DNA of 22,883 bases from DASUPK01 sp036520315 (GCA_036520315.1 DATDJZ010000065.1:1-22883), one strand, 5' to 3'. Shown: positions 7,106-15,406, counted from the first letter of the stretch. The notes: a model not told the origin generated them from the sequence alone. Numbers and translations: made by a program.

Positions 7106-7970
7106 GCACGGCGTCCTGGGCCTCGCGCAGCACGCGAAGGTCCTCCGCCGTGTGGGCCGCGGCGACGTCGTAGCGAGCGCCGAGGTCTAGTGGAGCGTCG
7201 GCGAGCCCGCCACCAGCAAACTCGAGCGCCGCCCCAGCGCACCTGGCGATCAGCTGGCCGGCGGCCGCATCGACAGAGCGCGCATTGCGCGTGGTGATCA
7301 TTCCGTCGTAGCGGCCCGCGGCGACGTAGCAGAGCGCGACGGCAATCGAGCCAGGCACCCGGATCCGGTAGGTGCGGCCCTGAAGCAGCTCCGCCGCCTT
7401 CAGAACCCGCTCGGGCTTGGTCGCCTCCAGCGCGATCACCTCGAGACCCTGCCCCGTTGCGACCTCGAGCGGGCGTCCGTCGAGCAGCGCGTCCCCGTCG
7501 ATGCTGGCGACGAACTCCTCGCTTGCGCCGAACTCGTAGACGTAGCCGAAGGTGACGTCGTCCATCGAGTCGCCGTCAGCCACGGCAACACTCAGGCTGT
7601 GCAGCGGAATCGTCCGGCGGGCGTTCAGCGACCCGTCGATGGGATCGACGATCACGCGCAGGGGCGAATCGCCGTCGCCGAAGGTGACCGACCCGCGCTC
7701 CTCGGAGACCGCGCTGAAGCTGTAGCCCTCGCGCTGAAGCGCATCGAGCTCGTCGAAGACGGCGTCCTCGCAGAGGCGGTCGATCGTCAGCGTCCGATCC
7801 CCGCCCGCGCCGACGTCCTCGTACTGCGTGCGCTGGGCGATCGTGCGGTGCTCCTCGAAGATCCGCTTCTGCACCTCGACCGCGCGACGACAGGCGGCGG
7901 TCCACTGCTCGTCGCTCGGGGCGCTGGGGGCGGAGGTCTGCGCCGGCTCGCCCCCTGGGGCCTCAGTCAT
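7098..7970 (-). CDS. Inositol monophosphatase / FBPase-like phosphatase
   Basis: A 290-residue member of the Mg2+-dependent, Li+-sensitive phosphatase superfamily (IMPase, FBPase IV, CysQ). Metal-binding motifs are visible: VSEERG (E90/E91), DPIDGSLN (D109, D112) and the C-terminal RSVDAAAGQLIA (D234). The classical form is WD-x-AAG; here SVD replaces W-D, and an early GDRT-x-x-D stretch (58-64) stands for the GDxVT-D motif. The motif changes leave the substrate open: inositol phosphate, fructose bisphosphate or PAP. About 20 Ala/Pro-rich residues precede the domain. A TAACCT hexamer (7988-7993 on the minus strand) 17 nt upstream may be the -10 element. It overlaps the downstream DUF2342 gene by 8 nt and is divergent from the helicase-nuclease gene. 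Confidence 0.87.
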   Translation of the reverse strand: MTEAPGGEPAQTSAPSAPSDEQWTAACRRAVEVQKRIFEEHRTIAQRTQYEDVGAGGDRTLTIDRLCEDAVFDELDALQREGYSFSAVSEERGSVTFGDGDSPLRVIVDPIDGSLNARRTIPLHSLSVAVADGDSMDDVTFGYVYEFGASEEFVASIDGDALLDGRPLEVATGQGLEVIALEATKPERVLKAAELLQGRTYRIRVPGSIAVALCYVAAGRYDGMITTRNARSVDAAAGQLIARCAGAALEFAGGGLADAPLDLGARYDVAAAHTAEDLRVLREAQDAVHA

Positions 7971-8046
7971 GGGCGACCACGCGGGCGAGGTTAGCGACTG
8001 GCCTGAGCCGGTCCGTCAGGGGTGCCGAGGCGGTGGGGGGATCAAC

Positions 8047-8052
8047 TAGCCT
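8047..8052 (+). promoter_or_regulatory. -10 element of leaderless helicase-nuclease gene
   Basis: TAGCCT is followed by 8 nt and the ATG at 8061. No Shine-Dalgarno sequence lies in the gap, and no clear -35 was found. Confidence 0.55.
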
Positions 8053-8060
8053 GAATTCAC

Positions 8061-11000
8061 ATGGGAGACGAGCGCGACCACGGGGCGCCGAGGCTGAGCG
8101 AACAGCAAGAGACCGTCGTCGCACACGACGAGGGCGCTCTGCTCATCCTGGGCGGGGCGGGAAGCGGCCGCACCGAGGCGCTGGCCCGCCGGCTCGCCCG
8201 CCTGGTCGGCTCGGGCGACCGGGCGCTGGTACTCACCCGCTCGGTTGCCACCGCCCGACAGATCAGGGCGCGCGCGGAGTCCACAATCGAGACCGCGTAC
8301 GAGGAGCTCGTCGTCCACACCCACGCGGTGGCCGCCGCACGGCTGCTCCGCGAGCACGCGACCGAGGCCGAGATCGACCCGTTCTTCGAGTCGCTGAGCC
8401 CCGCGGAGCGCCTGGCGATGCTGCTCGACCGCATCGACGAGCTGCCGCTCCGACGGCACGAGATCCGCGGCAACCCGGCCGGGCTGCTCGCCCGGATCGT
8501 CGACCGCATCGACGCGCTCAAGTCCGCCGGCGTGACGGCCGAGCGCTTCGGCCGCTGGGCCGACGAGCAGGCGGGTGGAACCCGTTCCGAGCGCGATTCC
8601 GCCGCCAGGGAGCGGGAATTCGCCGAGATCTACGAGCGCCACGACTCGATGCTCCGCTCGGCGGGCGCGATGGATGACATCGACGGCGTCCTCGAGCTGA
8701 CCAGGCTGCTGGGCGAGCGGCCGGCGCTCGCCGCATCGATCGCCGAGCGCTTCCCACATTTGCTGGTCGATGAGCTCGAGGACGCCTGTCCCGCCGAGCG
8801 CTCGCTGATCGAGGCGCTCGCGCGCGTGTCGTCATCCGCGGTGCTCTCCTGCGACGACGAGCAGGGCCGTGGCCCGTGCGACGCGGCCTCGGCCTGGGCG
8901 CGGCAGGCGATCGAGCCGCGCGAGGTCGCACTGGAGCCCACCTGGCGCTACGGCGGCGACCTGCTCGATGCGGCGCACGCGGTGGTCGCGCCTGCCTCCC
9001 GCGCCGCCGAGGTCCCACGCCGGGCGGCCGGACCGCCGACCCGGGTTCGCTTCTGGTGCGGGACCAACGAACGCGCGGAGGCACAGGCCGTCGCGCGCGA
9101 CATCGAGGCCGCGCTCGCGGCCGGTGAGGTGACGATGGAGAAGATCTGCGTGGCCGTGCCACGGGATGGAGGCCCAGCACGGGCGGTCGCGGCGGCCCTC
9201 GAGGAGCGGCGCGTTCCCTACCGGCTCAGCGGCCCCGGCGCCTTCTTCCAGCGCCCGGAGGTGCGCGACGTGATCGCCTGGCTTCGCCTGTTGGCCGATC
9301 CCACCGACGCCGCCGCGGCGGTCCGCGCCCTCAGCCGGCCGCCGGTGGAGCTGCGCTCGGTCGACCTCGCCCGCTGCACGACGATCGCCCGCCGGCGCAA
9401 GCTCGACATGGTCTCCGCCCTCGAGGCCTCGCTCGAGAGCCCGCAGATCCCGCCCGAAGCCCGGGATCGGATCAGGGAGTTCCTGCAGCTCCACCGCGCA
9501 GCGGCCCGGGCGATGGGCGAGATGCGAGCCGACGTCTTTGTGCGACGGCTGATCGAGAGGATCGGCTTCCGGCGGCACCGGCTCTTCGCCGCCCATCCCG
9601 AAGCTGCAGAGCGCCTCCGCAATCTCTCCCGCCTCGGGGAGCTCGCGGAGGCGTGGATGCGTCGCGAGCCCGGGGGCTCGAACCGCGCTTTCGTTCGCTA
9701 CCTGGTTGCGGTTTCCGAGGCGGGCGTCGCGCCAGTCGAGGAGCAGAACGAGCCGATCGCCGAGGCGGTCAGGGTGATGCCGCTGGAGCGGACGAAGGGG
9801 CTCGAGTTCACGCGGGTCTACGTCGTCGGCCTGCACGCGGGGGCCGTGCCGGGCTCGGCGCCCGCCGGCCCGCCCACTGTTCCCGCCGGGGTCGGAGCCG
9901 TGACACCCTCGCACGAGGAGAAGTCGAGGCGGCTGCTCTACGTCGCGATGACGAGGGCGACCCAGGATGTGGTGCTGACGAGGCCCGCGGCGACCGAGGC
10001 GGGAGAGGCCCGCCCCTCGCCCTTCTACGAGGACGCACGCGCGGTGCTGGACGCCCCTGAGCAGGAGCACGGCGAGGAGCTCTTCGGGCCGGCCGAGGGG
10101 CTGCAGGCCACCTACCGGATGATCCAGGACGAGGTCCTCGAGGAGGCCTGGCGCGCCGGCGGCAAGCTCCGCGAGCCAAGGCTCGACACCTACGTCGACG
10201 TCAACCGGGCCGTGGCGCGGTTCCTCGAGCTCGTCAAGCTGGCAGGGTTGATCCAGGGGTCCGGCGAAGAGCCCGTCTCCGACGCCCTGGCGGCCGTCAA
10301 CGACCTGCTCGACCAGGCGATCTCCCCCGAGCAGCGCTCTGCCCTGCACGACTCCGGGCTCGACGCCTACCTGCTCGACGAGGAGGGCGCCGCGAAGCGG
10401 CGGCGCGAGCTGATCGCGAAGCGCGATGAGCCTTCGCTCGAGGCATTCCTGCCGCGCCGCGGCGAGGGTCTCGCGCTCTCAGCCACTGACATCGAGCTCT
10501 ACCGGACCTGCCCCCTGAAGTACAAGTTCGCGCGGGTCTTCGGCATCCCGCAGGAAACGACGATCAACCAGCGCTTCGGGATCGTCATCCACCAGGTGCT
10601 CGAGCGATACCACGGGCAGCAGCCGCCATCAGGGGCACCCGCTGATCCCGCTCCCGGATCCGGCGACCCGGGCAGCCTCGAGCGACTGATGTCCCTGTTC
10701 GCCGCGGCCTGGCGGCGGTCCGGCTTCGGCGAGTCCGACGACGAGCTCCAGTTCCGCGAGAAGGCAATCGACGCGCTGCGCCGCTATCACGCTCGCGAGG
10801 TCTCGAGCGGCTCCCAGCCGCGCTGGGTCGAGCGCAAGTTCGACTTCCGGATCGGCCCCCACCACCTGCGCGGCCGCGTCGACCGCGTCGACGAGCTGCC
10901 CAGTGGCGGCTATGAGCTGATCGATTACAAGACGGGCGACCCGAAGCCCCCGCGGGAGCTCGAGTCGGACGTACAGTTGGCGATCTACCGGCTCGCGGCC

Positions 11001-11222
11001 CGAGAGGCCTGGCGCTTGGAGGGCGCGGCCGGAAGCTACTGGTACGTGCTCGCCGACGAGAAGGTCGCGGTCGGCGGCTCCCCTGACGACCTGGAGCGGG
11101 TCGAGGGCGTGGTCCTCGAGGTGGGCGAGGGAATTCTCGGCCAGGACTTCGAGCCCCGCCCCTCGCCCGAGATCTGCTCCTGGTGCGACTTCCGCTTGAT
11201 TTGCCCCGCCTCTGAGGCCTGA
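8061..11222 (+). CDS. UvrD-like helicase fused to a PD-(D/E)XK Fe-S nuclease (AdnA/AddB-like)
   Basis: A 1053-residue SF1A helicase-nuclease of the kind that resects DNA double-strand ends. Helicase parts: Q motif RLSEQQ (11-16), Walker A GGAGSGRT (31-38), Walker B DELED (237-241), motif III DDEQ (265-268), motif V TKGLEF (578-583) and motif VI RLLYVAMTR (624-632). The C-terminal nuclease has D941 in RGRVDRVDE and D955-Y-K957, the PD-(D/E)XK core. Four cysteines, C817, C1039, C1042 and C1048, match the AddB/Adn Fe-S staple. Oddities: Walker A has Arg where Lys is almost always found, Walker B has Glu for the usual Gln, and motif V lacks the usual His. The ATPase may therefore be weak or dead, as in a non-motor subunit. 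No AdnB partner is next to it. It is leaderless and monocistronic. Confidence 0.9.
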   Translation: MGDERDHGAPRLSEQQETVVAHDEGALLILGGAGSGRTEALARRLARLVGSGDRALVLTRSVATARQIRARAESTIETAYEELVVHTHAVAAARLLREHATEAEIDPFFESLSPAERLAMLLDRIDELPLRRHEIRGNPAGLLARIVDRIDALKSAGVTAERFGRWADEQAGGTRSERDSAAREREFAEIYERHDSMLRSAGAMDDIDGVLELTRLLGERPALAASIAERFPHLLVDELEDACPAERSLIEALARVSSSAVLSCDDEQGRGPCDAASAWARQAIEPREVALEPTWRYGGDLLDAAHAVVAPASRAAEVPRRAAGPPTRVRFWCGTNERAEAQAVARDIEAALAAGEVTMEKICVAVPRDGGPARAVAAALEERRVPYRLSGPGAFFQRPEVRDVIAWLRLLADPTDAAAAVRALSRPPVELRSVDLARCTTIARRRKLDMVSALEASLESPQIPPEARDRIREFLQLHRAAARAMGEMRADVFVRRLIERIGFRRHRLFAAHPEAAERLRNLSRLGELAEAWMRREPGGSNRAFVRYLVAVSEAGVAPVEEQNEPIAEAVRVMPLERTKGLEFTRVYVVGLHAGAVPGSAPAGPPTVPAGVGAVTPSHEEKSRRLLYVAMTRATQDVVLTRPAATEAGEARPSPFYEDARAVLDAPEQEHGEELFGPAEGLQATYRMIQDEVLEEAWRAGGKLREPRLDTYVDVNRAVARFLELVKLAGLIQGSGEEPVSDALAAVNDLLDQAISPEQRSALHDSGLDAYLLDEEGAAKRRRELIAKRDEPSLEAFLPRRGEGLALSATDIELYRTCPLKYKFARVFGIPQETTINQRFGIVIHQVLERYHGQQPPSGAPADPAPGSGDPGSLERLMSLFAAAWRRSGFGESDDELQFREKAIDALRRYHAREVSSGSQPRWVERKFDFRIGPHHLRGRVDRVDELPSGGYELIDYKTGDPKPPRELESDVQLAIYRLAAREAWRLEGAAGSYWYVLADEKVAVGGSPDDLERVEGVVLEVGEGILGQDFEPRPSPEICSWCDFRLICPASEA

Positions 11223-11234
11223 TCCGCCGCCGGA

Positions 11235-11271
11235 CTGTACATTTGTACAGGAATGTGGTACATTTGTACAC
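11235..11271 (+). promoter_or_regulatory. Tandem palindromic operator and promoter of the SMR-TetR pair
   Basis: The core GTACATTTGTAC occurs twice, at 11237-11248 and 11258-11269, exactly 21 nt (two helical turns) apart. The first extends to CTGTACATTTGTACAG (11235-11250). Each copy is itself a palindrome. The second ends 5 nt before the SMR start codon. TACATT at 11259-11264 could be the -10 element with CTGTAC as a weak -35 (18-nt spacer), which would give a nearly leaderless mRNA. The TetR regulator encoded just downstream is the obvious candidate to bind here. Confidence 0.75.
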
Positions 11272-11274
11272 ATC

Positions 11275-11598
11275 ATGTTGGCGTGGATCTATCTCTCAGC
11301 AGCCATCGCGAGCGAGGTGATCGGGACCGTGTTCCTGCGGTACACCGACGGCTTCACCAGGCCCGCCCCGACGATCTTCGTGATTGCCACCTACGCGGCC
11401 TCCCTCTGGCTCACCGCCCTGGCGTTGCGCCAGTTGGAGATCAGCCTGGCGTACGCGGTCTGGGCCGGCGTCGGCACCGCGGCGGTCGCCGTGATCGGCA
11501 TGGCGGCACTCGGCGAATCGGTCAATGCGCTCAAGCTGGCCAGCATCGGGCTCGTGATCGGCGGAGTCGTCGGGCTCAACCTCTCAGGCGCCAGCTAG
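11275..11598 (+). CDS. SMR-family (EmrE/QacE/SugE-type) multidrug efflux protein
   Basis: A 107-residue four-helix membrane protein, full length for the small multidrug resistance family. It exports cationic compounds by proton antiport as a dimer. The essential membrane-embedded Glu is E14 in ASEVIGTVFLRYTDGF, the family signature. Helix 3 (residues 57-79) has the AYAVWAGVGTA motif, and helix 4 has LKLASIGLVIGGVVGLNL. Whether it exports quaternary ammonium compounds or guanidinium cannot be decided. The gene is preceded by the tandem operator and followed after 34 nt by a TetR repressor gene, so drug-inducible expression is likely. Confidence 0.95.
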   Translation: MLAWIYLSAAIASEVIGTVFLRYTDGFTRPAPTIFVIATYAASLWLTALALRQLEISLAYAVWAGVGTAAVAVIGMAALGESVNALKLASIGLVIGGVVGLNLSGAS

Positions 11599-11619
11599 GC
11601 CGGACCTCCCCGTGCCGAT

Positions 11620-11625
11620 TAGCCT
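11620..11625 (+). promoter_or_regulatory. -10 element of leaderless tetR
   Basis: TAGCCT is followed by 7 nt and the ATG at 11633. This supports ATG 11633 over the in-frame GTG at 11612 and suggests the regulator has its own promoter besides readthrough from the SMR gene. Confidence 0.5.
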
Positions 11626-11632
11626 GACCGAT

Positions 11633-12214
11633 ATGGCCGAGCAGGCAACCGCGAGTCGCCGCGAGCAGATCCTCGAGGCGGCCCTGCGGGTGATCGGCCG
11701 TTCGGGGCGCCAGGCGGTCACCCACCGCTCCGTCGCGGAGGAGGCGGGCGTTCCGCTCGGCTCGACCACCTACTACTTCGAGTCCAGGGACGATCTGCTG
11801 CGGCAGGCTCTCGAGCACGTCGCCGCGAGTGAGGTGGAACGCTACGGAAAGCGCAGCGAGGAGCTCCGGTCTGTGAAGACGGCGCGCGAACTGGCCGACC
11901 GGCTGACCGACGATCTGGTGGCGGCCGCCACGGATCGCGTCGCCTACATCGCCGAGTACGAGCTCTGGCTCGAGGCCGGGCAGCGGCCCGAGCTGCGGGC
12001 GGCGGCGCAGAGCTGGTGTGACGCGGAGCAGCGTTCCGTCGCTGTAGCCATGGAGGCCCTGGGCAGCGGCGATCCGCGCGCTGATGCGAGCCTGGTGGTC
12101 GCCGCGATCGACGGCCTCGGGGAGCGAGCGCTGGCACGCGAAGAGGACCCGGCCGCGGCGGCCGAGGAGTTCAGGCCCGAGCTGCGGCGGTTGATCGAGC
12201 GGCTCGTCGGCTAA
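11633..12214 (+). CDS. TetR-family repressor of the SMR efflux gene
   Basis: A 193-residue TetR/AcrR regulator. The N-terminal helix-turn-helix spans about residues 10-58: REQILEAALRVIGRSGRQAVTHRSVAEEAGVP then LGSTTYYFESRDDLL, the TTYYFxSRDDLL recognition-helix end being diagnostic. The rest is the helical ligand-binding and dimer domain. Position 34 nt behind the SMR pump suggests it represses that gene from the two GTACATTTGTAC palindromes and is released by a pump substrate. The start is set at ATG 11633 because of the -10 hexamer 7 nt upstream; a GTG at 11612 is in frame. Its stop is 12 nt from the convergent PAC2 gene. Confidence 0.92.
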   Translation: MAEQATASRREQILEAALRVIGRSGRQAVTHRSVAEEAGVPLGSTTYYFESRDDLLRQALEHVAASEVERYGKRSEELRSVKTARELADRLTDDLVAAATDRVAYIAEYELWLEAGQRPELRAAAQSWCDAEQRSVAVAMEALGSGDPRADASLVVAAIDGLGERALAREEDPAAAAEEFRPELRRLIERLVG

Positions 12215-12226
12215 GGACGCCAGCCG

Positions 12227-13090
12227 CTAGCCGTCGCCCTGCTGGCGCAGGTAGCGCTCGAAGTCGCGAGCAAGCGCCTCGCCCGAGGGCACGTCCTCCT
12301 CCATGTCGAGGCGCTCGGCCTGCTCCTCCTCAAGGCGCCGCACGAGCTCCTCGATCTCCGGGTTGGCGGCGACCGCGCGGCTCACCTGGCTCTCATAGGA
12401 CTCCGTCTCCTGCTCGAGGTCAGAGGCTTCCACGGCCACGCCGACCAGCCCCTCCAGCCGGCGCAGGAGGGCCAGCGCCGCCTTCGGGTTGGGGACAGCC
12501 GCGACATAGTGCGGCACCGCCGCCCAGAGGCTGGCGGAGGGAATGCCACGGCGCCCGCAGGCGTCGTGGAGGACCCCGACGACGCCGGTCGGGCCCTCGT
12601 AGTTGGAGCGCGCGAGGTCGAGCTGCTCGACCAGCTCCTCGTCCGAGGCGAGGCCGGTGATCGGCACCGGCAGCGTGTGCGCGACGTCGGCGATCAGCGC
12701 CCCCAGCGTGACGACCATCTCCACGCCGAGGCCGTCGGCGACCTCCGCGATCCCGTCAGCAAAGGTCCGCCACCGCAGATTGGGCTCGGTACCGGCGAGA
12801 AGGACCAGGTCGCGCTCGGACCCAGGCGGCCTGGCGGCGAGCAGAACGTTGCCCGGCCACTCGATCTCGCGGGTCTGGCCCTCGGTCATGCTGATGGTCG
12901 GGCGGTTCGCCTGGAAGTCGAAGAACTCCTCGGGGTCGACCTGCGCGATCAACTCGGCATCGAGCGATTCCGCGGCCGTGGTGAGGGCGGTCGTGGCGGC
13001 GCCGGCAGCGTCGTTCCAGCCGGCAAATGCACAGATGAGAGCCGGCGATCTGAGCTGCGGTGGCTCGGCCTCCCAAGCGAGCGCGTCCAT
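12227..13090 (-). CDS. PAC2 (proteasome assembly chaperone 2-like) family protein
   Basis: A 287-residue member of the PAC2 family common in Actinobacteria, whose archaeal and eukaryotic relatives help proteasome assembly. The bacterial role is unsettled. It shows the family opening PALICAFAGWNDAAGAATTAL at residues 15-34, then FFDFQANRP (about 57-65), EMVVTLGALIADVAHTLP, the GVLHDACGRRGIPSASLWAAVPHYV segment and a final acidic coiled-coil (IEELVRRLEEEQAERLD). The frame is open to an ATG at 13165, but the extra 25 residues are Arg-rich and unlike the family. The internal ATG at 13090 is preceded by TAGTCT at a 7-nt gap, so I use it. It is divergent from the YhaM-like gene. No proteasome gene is in view. 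Confidence 0.9.
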   Translation of the reverse strand: MDALAWEAEPPQLRSPALICAFAGWNDAAGAATTALTTAAESLDAELIAQVDPEEFFDFQANRPTISMTEGQTREIEWPGNVLLAARPPGSERDLVLLAGTEPNLRWRTFADGIAEVADGLGVEMVVTLGALIADVAHTLPVPITGLASDEELVEQLDLARSNYEGPTGVVGVLHDACGRRGIPSASLWAAVPHYVAAVPNPKAALALLRRLEGLVGVAVEASDLEQETESYESQVSRAVAANPEIEELVRRLEEEQAERLDMEEDVPSGEALARDFERYLRQQGDG

Positions 13091-13097
13091 TGATTCG

Positions 13098-13103
13098 AGA
13101 CTA
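13098..13103 (-). promoter_or_regulatory. -10 element of leaderless PAC2 gene
   Basis: This reads TAGTCT on the minus strand, 7 nt before the ATG at 13090. It decides between the two candidate starts of the PAC2 gene. Confidence 0.55.
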
Positions 13104-13160
13104 GCGAGTCGCGGCCCGCGGGTGCTCCGGTTGTTCCGCCTTTTTGTCCGGCCGGGCTTG

Positions 13161-13166
13161 GACACT
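13161..13166 (+). promoter_or_regulatory. Candidate -10 element of the YhaM-like gene
   Basis: GACACT lies 6 nt upstream of the ATG at 13173. The hexamer differs from TANNNT at its first base, like the GATACT before otsB. No ribosome binding site is present. Confidence 0.4.
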
Positions 13167-13172
13167 CAGACG

Positions 13173-14060
13173 ATGGAAACCGCGGCCGCCACCCCCTCGA
13201 TCGCCGAGTTGCAGCCCGGCCAGCGCTTTCGCGGCGTCTACGCCTGCGTCCGCAAGGATCGGCTCTCGGCCCGCAACGGCTCGATCTACCTCTCCCTGGA
13301 GCTGCGCGACCGGAGCGGATCGATCTCGGCGCGGGCGTTCCGCGAGGTCGACCGCCTGGCCGGCCGCTTCGAGCGCGGCGAGGCGATCCAGGTGTCGGGC
13401 CGGGTGGAGCGTTTCCGCGGAGAGCTGGTCGCCGAGGTCGCCGACATCCAGCCGATCGATCCAGCGGAGCTCGACCCCGCCGAGTTCTTGCCGGCCGCCT
13501 ACCGCAATGCCGAGGAGCTCGAGGGCTTCCTCGAGCACCTCACCCGCGAGGTCCATGATCCGGATCTGAGGCAGGTCGTCGAGAGGGTGCTGTTCACCGA
13601 CCCGGTCGCCGCCGGCTTCCGGCGCGCACCCTGCACGCGCGCCGGCCATCACGCCTACGTCGGCGGGCTCCTGGAGCACACCGTGGCCGTTGGAACGCTC
13701 GTCGGGGAGGTCTGCCAGCTGCACCCCCGCCTCGACTCCGACCTGCTGATGGCGGCCGCCCTCCTCCACGACGTCGGCAAGTCGCGGGAGTTCACCTACG
13801 GGGCGGAGTTCGGGATCACCGAGGAGGGCCGGCTGATCGGCCACCTGGCCTTGGGGGCGGAGATCGTCGGGTCGGCGGCGGGCGGCCTGGCGCCGGAGCG
13901 GCGCGCGGCGCTGCTCCACTGCGTGCTCTCCCACCACGGCGCGGACGGCGGACGCGGCGCTGGCGGCGGGCGCGGCTTCGGGATCCCGGAGGCGCTCGCT
14001 CTCTACCGGCTCAACGCCCTCGACGCCGGCGTCAAGGACGCCCTCGAGCAGGGCCTCTAG
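13173..14060 (+). CDS. OB-fold plus HD-domain 3'-5' exoribonuclease, YhaM-like
   Basis: A 295-residue protein with the YhaM architecture. An N-terminal OB-fold nucleic-acid-binding domain (about 18-95: RFRGVYACVRKDRL, YLSLELRDRSGSISARAF) precedes an HD hydrolase domain. HD-type metal ligands are H160 in AGHHAYVGGLLEHT, H199-D200 in LLMAAALLHDVGKS and H224 in IGHLALGAEIV, followed by LLHCVLSHHG. YhaM trims single-stranded RNA or DNA from the 3' end with Mn2+; this activity is inferred from homology. The frame is open far upstream, but that part is antisense to PAC2. ATG 13173 starts the OB domain. It is convergent with the lipase, with 11 nt between stops. Confidence 0.9.
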   Translation: METAAATPSIAELQPGQRFRGVYACVRKDRLSARNGSIYLSLELRDRSGSISARAFREVDRLAGRFERGEAIQVSGRVERFRGELVAEVADIQPIDPAELDPAEFLPAAYRNAEELEGFLEHLTREVHDPDLRQVVERVLFTDPVAAGFRRAPCTRAGHHAYVGGLLEHTVAVGTLVGEVCQLHPRLDSDLLMAAALLHDVGKSREFTYGAEFGITEEGRLIGHLALGAEIVGSAAGGLAPERRAALLHCVLSHHGADGGRGAGGGRGFGIPEALALYRLNALDAGVKDALEQGL

Positions 14061-14071
14061 TTGCCGTCCAG

Positions 14072-15406
14072 CTAGTGCTCGAAGTCGTTGAGCTGCACCG
14101 TGACCGTGTTGTTGGACGACGGGTAGTTGGGGAAACTCACCTCGCGGGTCGGCCCTGATCCCCGAGAGGTGAGATCAACCCGCACTGTCCCGGTCGGCGG
14201 CTCAGCCGCGGGAATGAACAAATCCACGGCGCTGAGGAACGGAAGGCCGAAGAACACCGGGATCGGTGAACTTGTGTCGCTCACCCCGTCCGAGCCCTGG
14301 TCGAACGCGAACATCGCGTTCGTCCTGTGGCTGATCGGGCTGGTAGCGGCGTTGATGACGTTCGTTCCGTTGACCGAAAGTACGTCGTTCTCCGGGCCCT
14401 GATCGCCCCAGAGCTCCTTGTACCTGACCATGATCAAGTCGACGTGGTTCTCGCTTCGCGACAAAATCAGGTCGAAGCTCGTGCCCGGCACATTCGTGAG
14501 CAGCCGGATCAGGTGGTCGCTGGCGCGAAATGGCTCATAGAAGAAATGATGGAACTGCCCCTGCTGCTCGAGGACGAATTCGTACCGCTTGCCGCTCTGA
14601 ACCGTGACGGGTCCCCAGGACCCGTCGCTCGCCAGGGCCGGCGTCGCGACCGGGTGCGCGATCCGCTCGCCGTTTGAATCCTTCACCCTCCAGATCGTCA
14701 GCGTGGTGCCCGCCGGGACGCCGACGTTCTGCGGGAACAGCAGCGCCCGCCCGGCGATCGTGATCTTGCCGGGCTCGGGGACGATGTCGGTCGTATCGGG
14801 CGCCTGGCCGGTGAAGAACCGGAACATCTCGGCGAAAGACTCCGGTGAGGTCGCCGACTGGACGTGGGTCTGGTTGGGGACCGTGACGTTGATCGCCCCT
14901 CCGATCGAGCGACCCGGCGTCCCCCTGCCCGCCCAAATGGCCAGGGTCGGCACGCCGCCCGGCGGCGACGCCGCCTGCGCTCCGTCGATGTTGACGTAGT
15001 GGGCGACGTTCGCGGCGTGCGCGGGAGAGCTGAGGTAGGTCTGTGAGACGGCAGTGCCAAGCGAGTGGCCCAGCAGGTCGACCTGGCTACGGCCGGTCTC
15101 CTGCTTCACCTGGTTGATGAAGCTGTCGAGCCTCGCCTGGACATCGGCCTGCGATTCGATGGAGAAGCTCGAGTCGTACTCGAAGACCCGAACGTAGTCG
15201 TCCGGATATCCGTTCTCAGTGAAGCGCAGCTTCTGCGACTCGAATTGGCCGCCGGACCCGGTCCCACCGTGCACGAAGACCATCGGATGGATGCTCGACG
15301 GGTCGAGGCCAGGCCCGTGCTTGGCGACCGCAGCCGGTGCCGCGAAGAGGAGGCCCAGCAACACGGTCGCGCAGGTTGCGAGGCGAAGGGCAAACGATCT
15401 GCTCAT
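14072..15406 (-). CDS. Secreted alpha/beta-hydrolase lipase/esterase with C-terminal beta domain
   Basis: A 444-residue exported hydrolase. Residues 1-28 are a Sec signal peptide (SFALRLATCATVLLGLLFAAP then AVA, likely cleaved before KHGPG). The catalytic domain has the oxyanion strand PMVFVHGGTGSGGQ (41-54) and nucleophile elbow GHSLG with S115. H181 in PNQTHVQS is a candidate catalytic His; the acid is not obvious. From about residue 205 to the end there is a beta-rich, Gly/Thr/Pro-containing region unlike a lipase core, probably for substrate or surface binding. The longest frame starts at 15577, but ATG 15406 begins the signal peptide and AGGGAG lies 6 nt upstream. An inverted repeat at 15440-15465 may control it. 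Confidence 0.88.
   Translation of the reverse strand: MSRSFALRLATCATVLLGLLFAAPAAVAKHGPGLDPSSIHPMVFVHGGTGSGGQFESQKLRFTENGYPDDYVRVFEYDSSFSIESQADVQARLDSFINQVKQETGRSQVDLLGHSLGTAVSQTYLSSPAHAANVAHYVNIDGAQAASPPGGVPTLAIWAGRGTPGRSIGGAINVTVPNQTHVQSATSPESFAEMFRFFTGQAPDTTDIVPEPGKITIAGRALLFPQNVGVPAGTTLTIWRVKDSNGERIAHPVATPALASDGSWGPVTVQSGKRYEFVLEQQGQFHHFFYEPFRASDHLIRLLTNVPGTSFDLILSRSENHVDLIMVRYKELWGDQGPENDVLSVNGTNVINAATSPISHRTNAMFAFDQGSDGVSDTSSPIPVFFGLPFLSAVDLFIPAAEPPTGTVRVDLTSRGSGPTREVSFPNYPSSNNTVTVQLNDFEH

Noticed and set aside
8832..10349. A 505-codon minus-strand frame inside the helicase-nuclease gene
   Set aside because: It mirrors a gene with clear helicase motifs, and its composition is typical of an antisense shadow.
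12227..13165. PAC2 gene with the upstream ATG at 13165
   Set aside because: The extra 25 residues are Arg-rich and outside the family. It would leave only 7 bp to the divergent gene, and the inner ATG at 13090 has a -10 hexamer at the usual gap.
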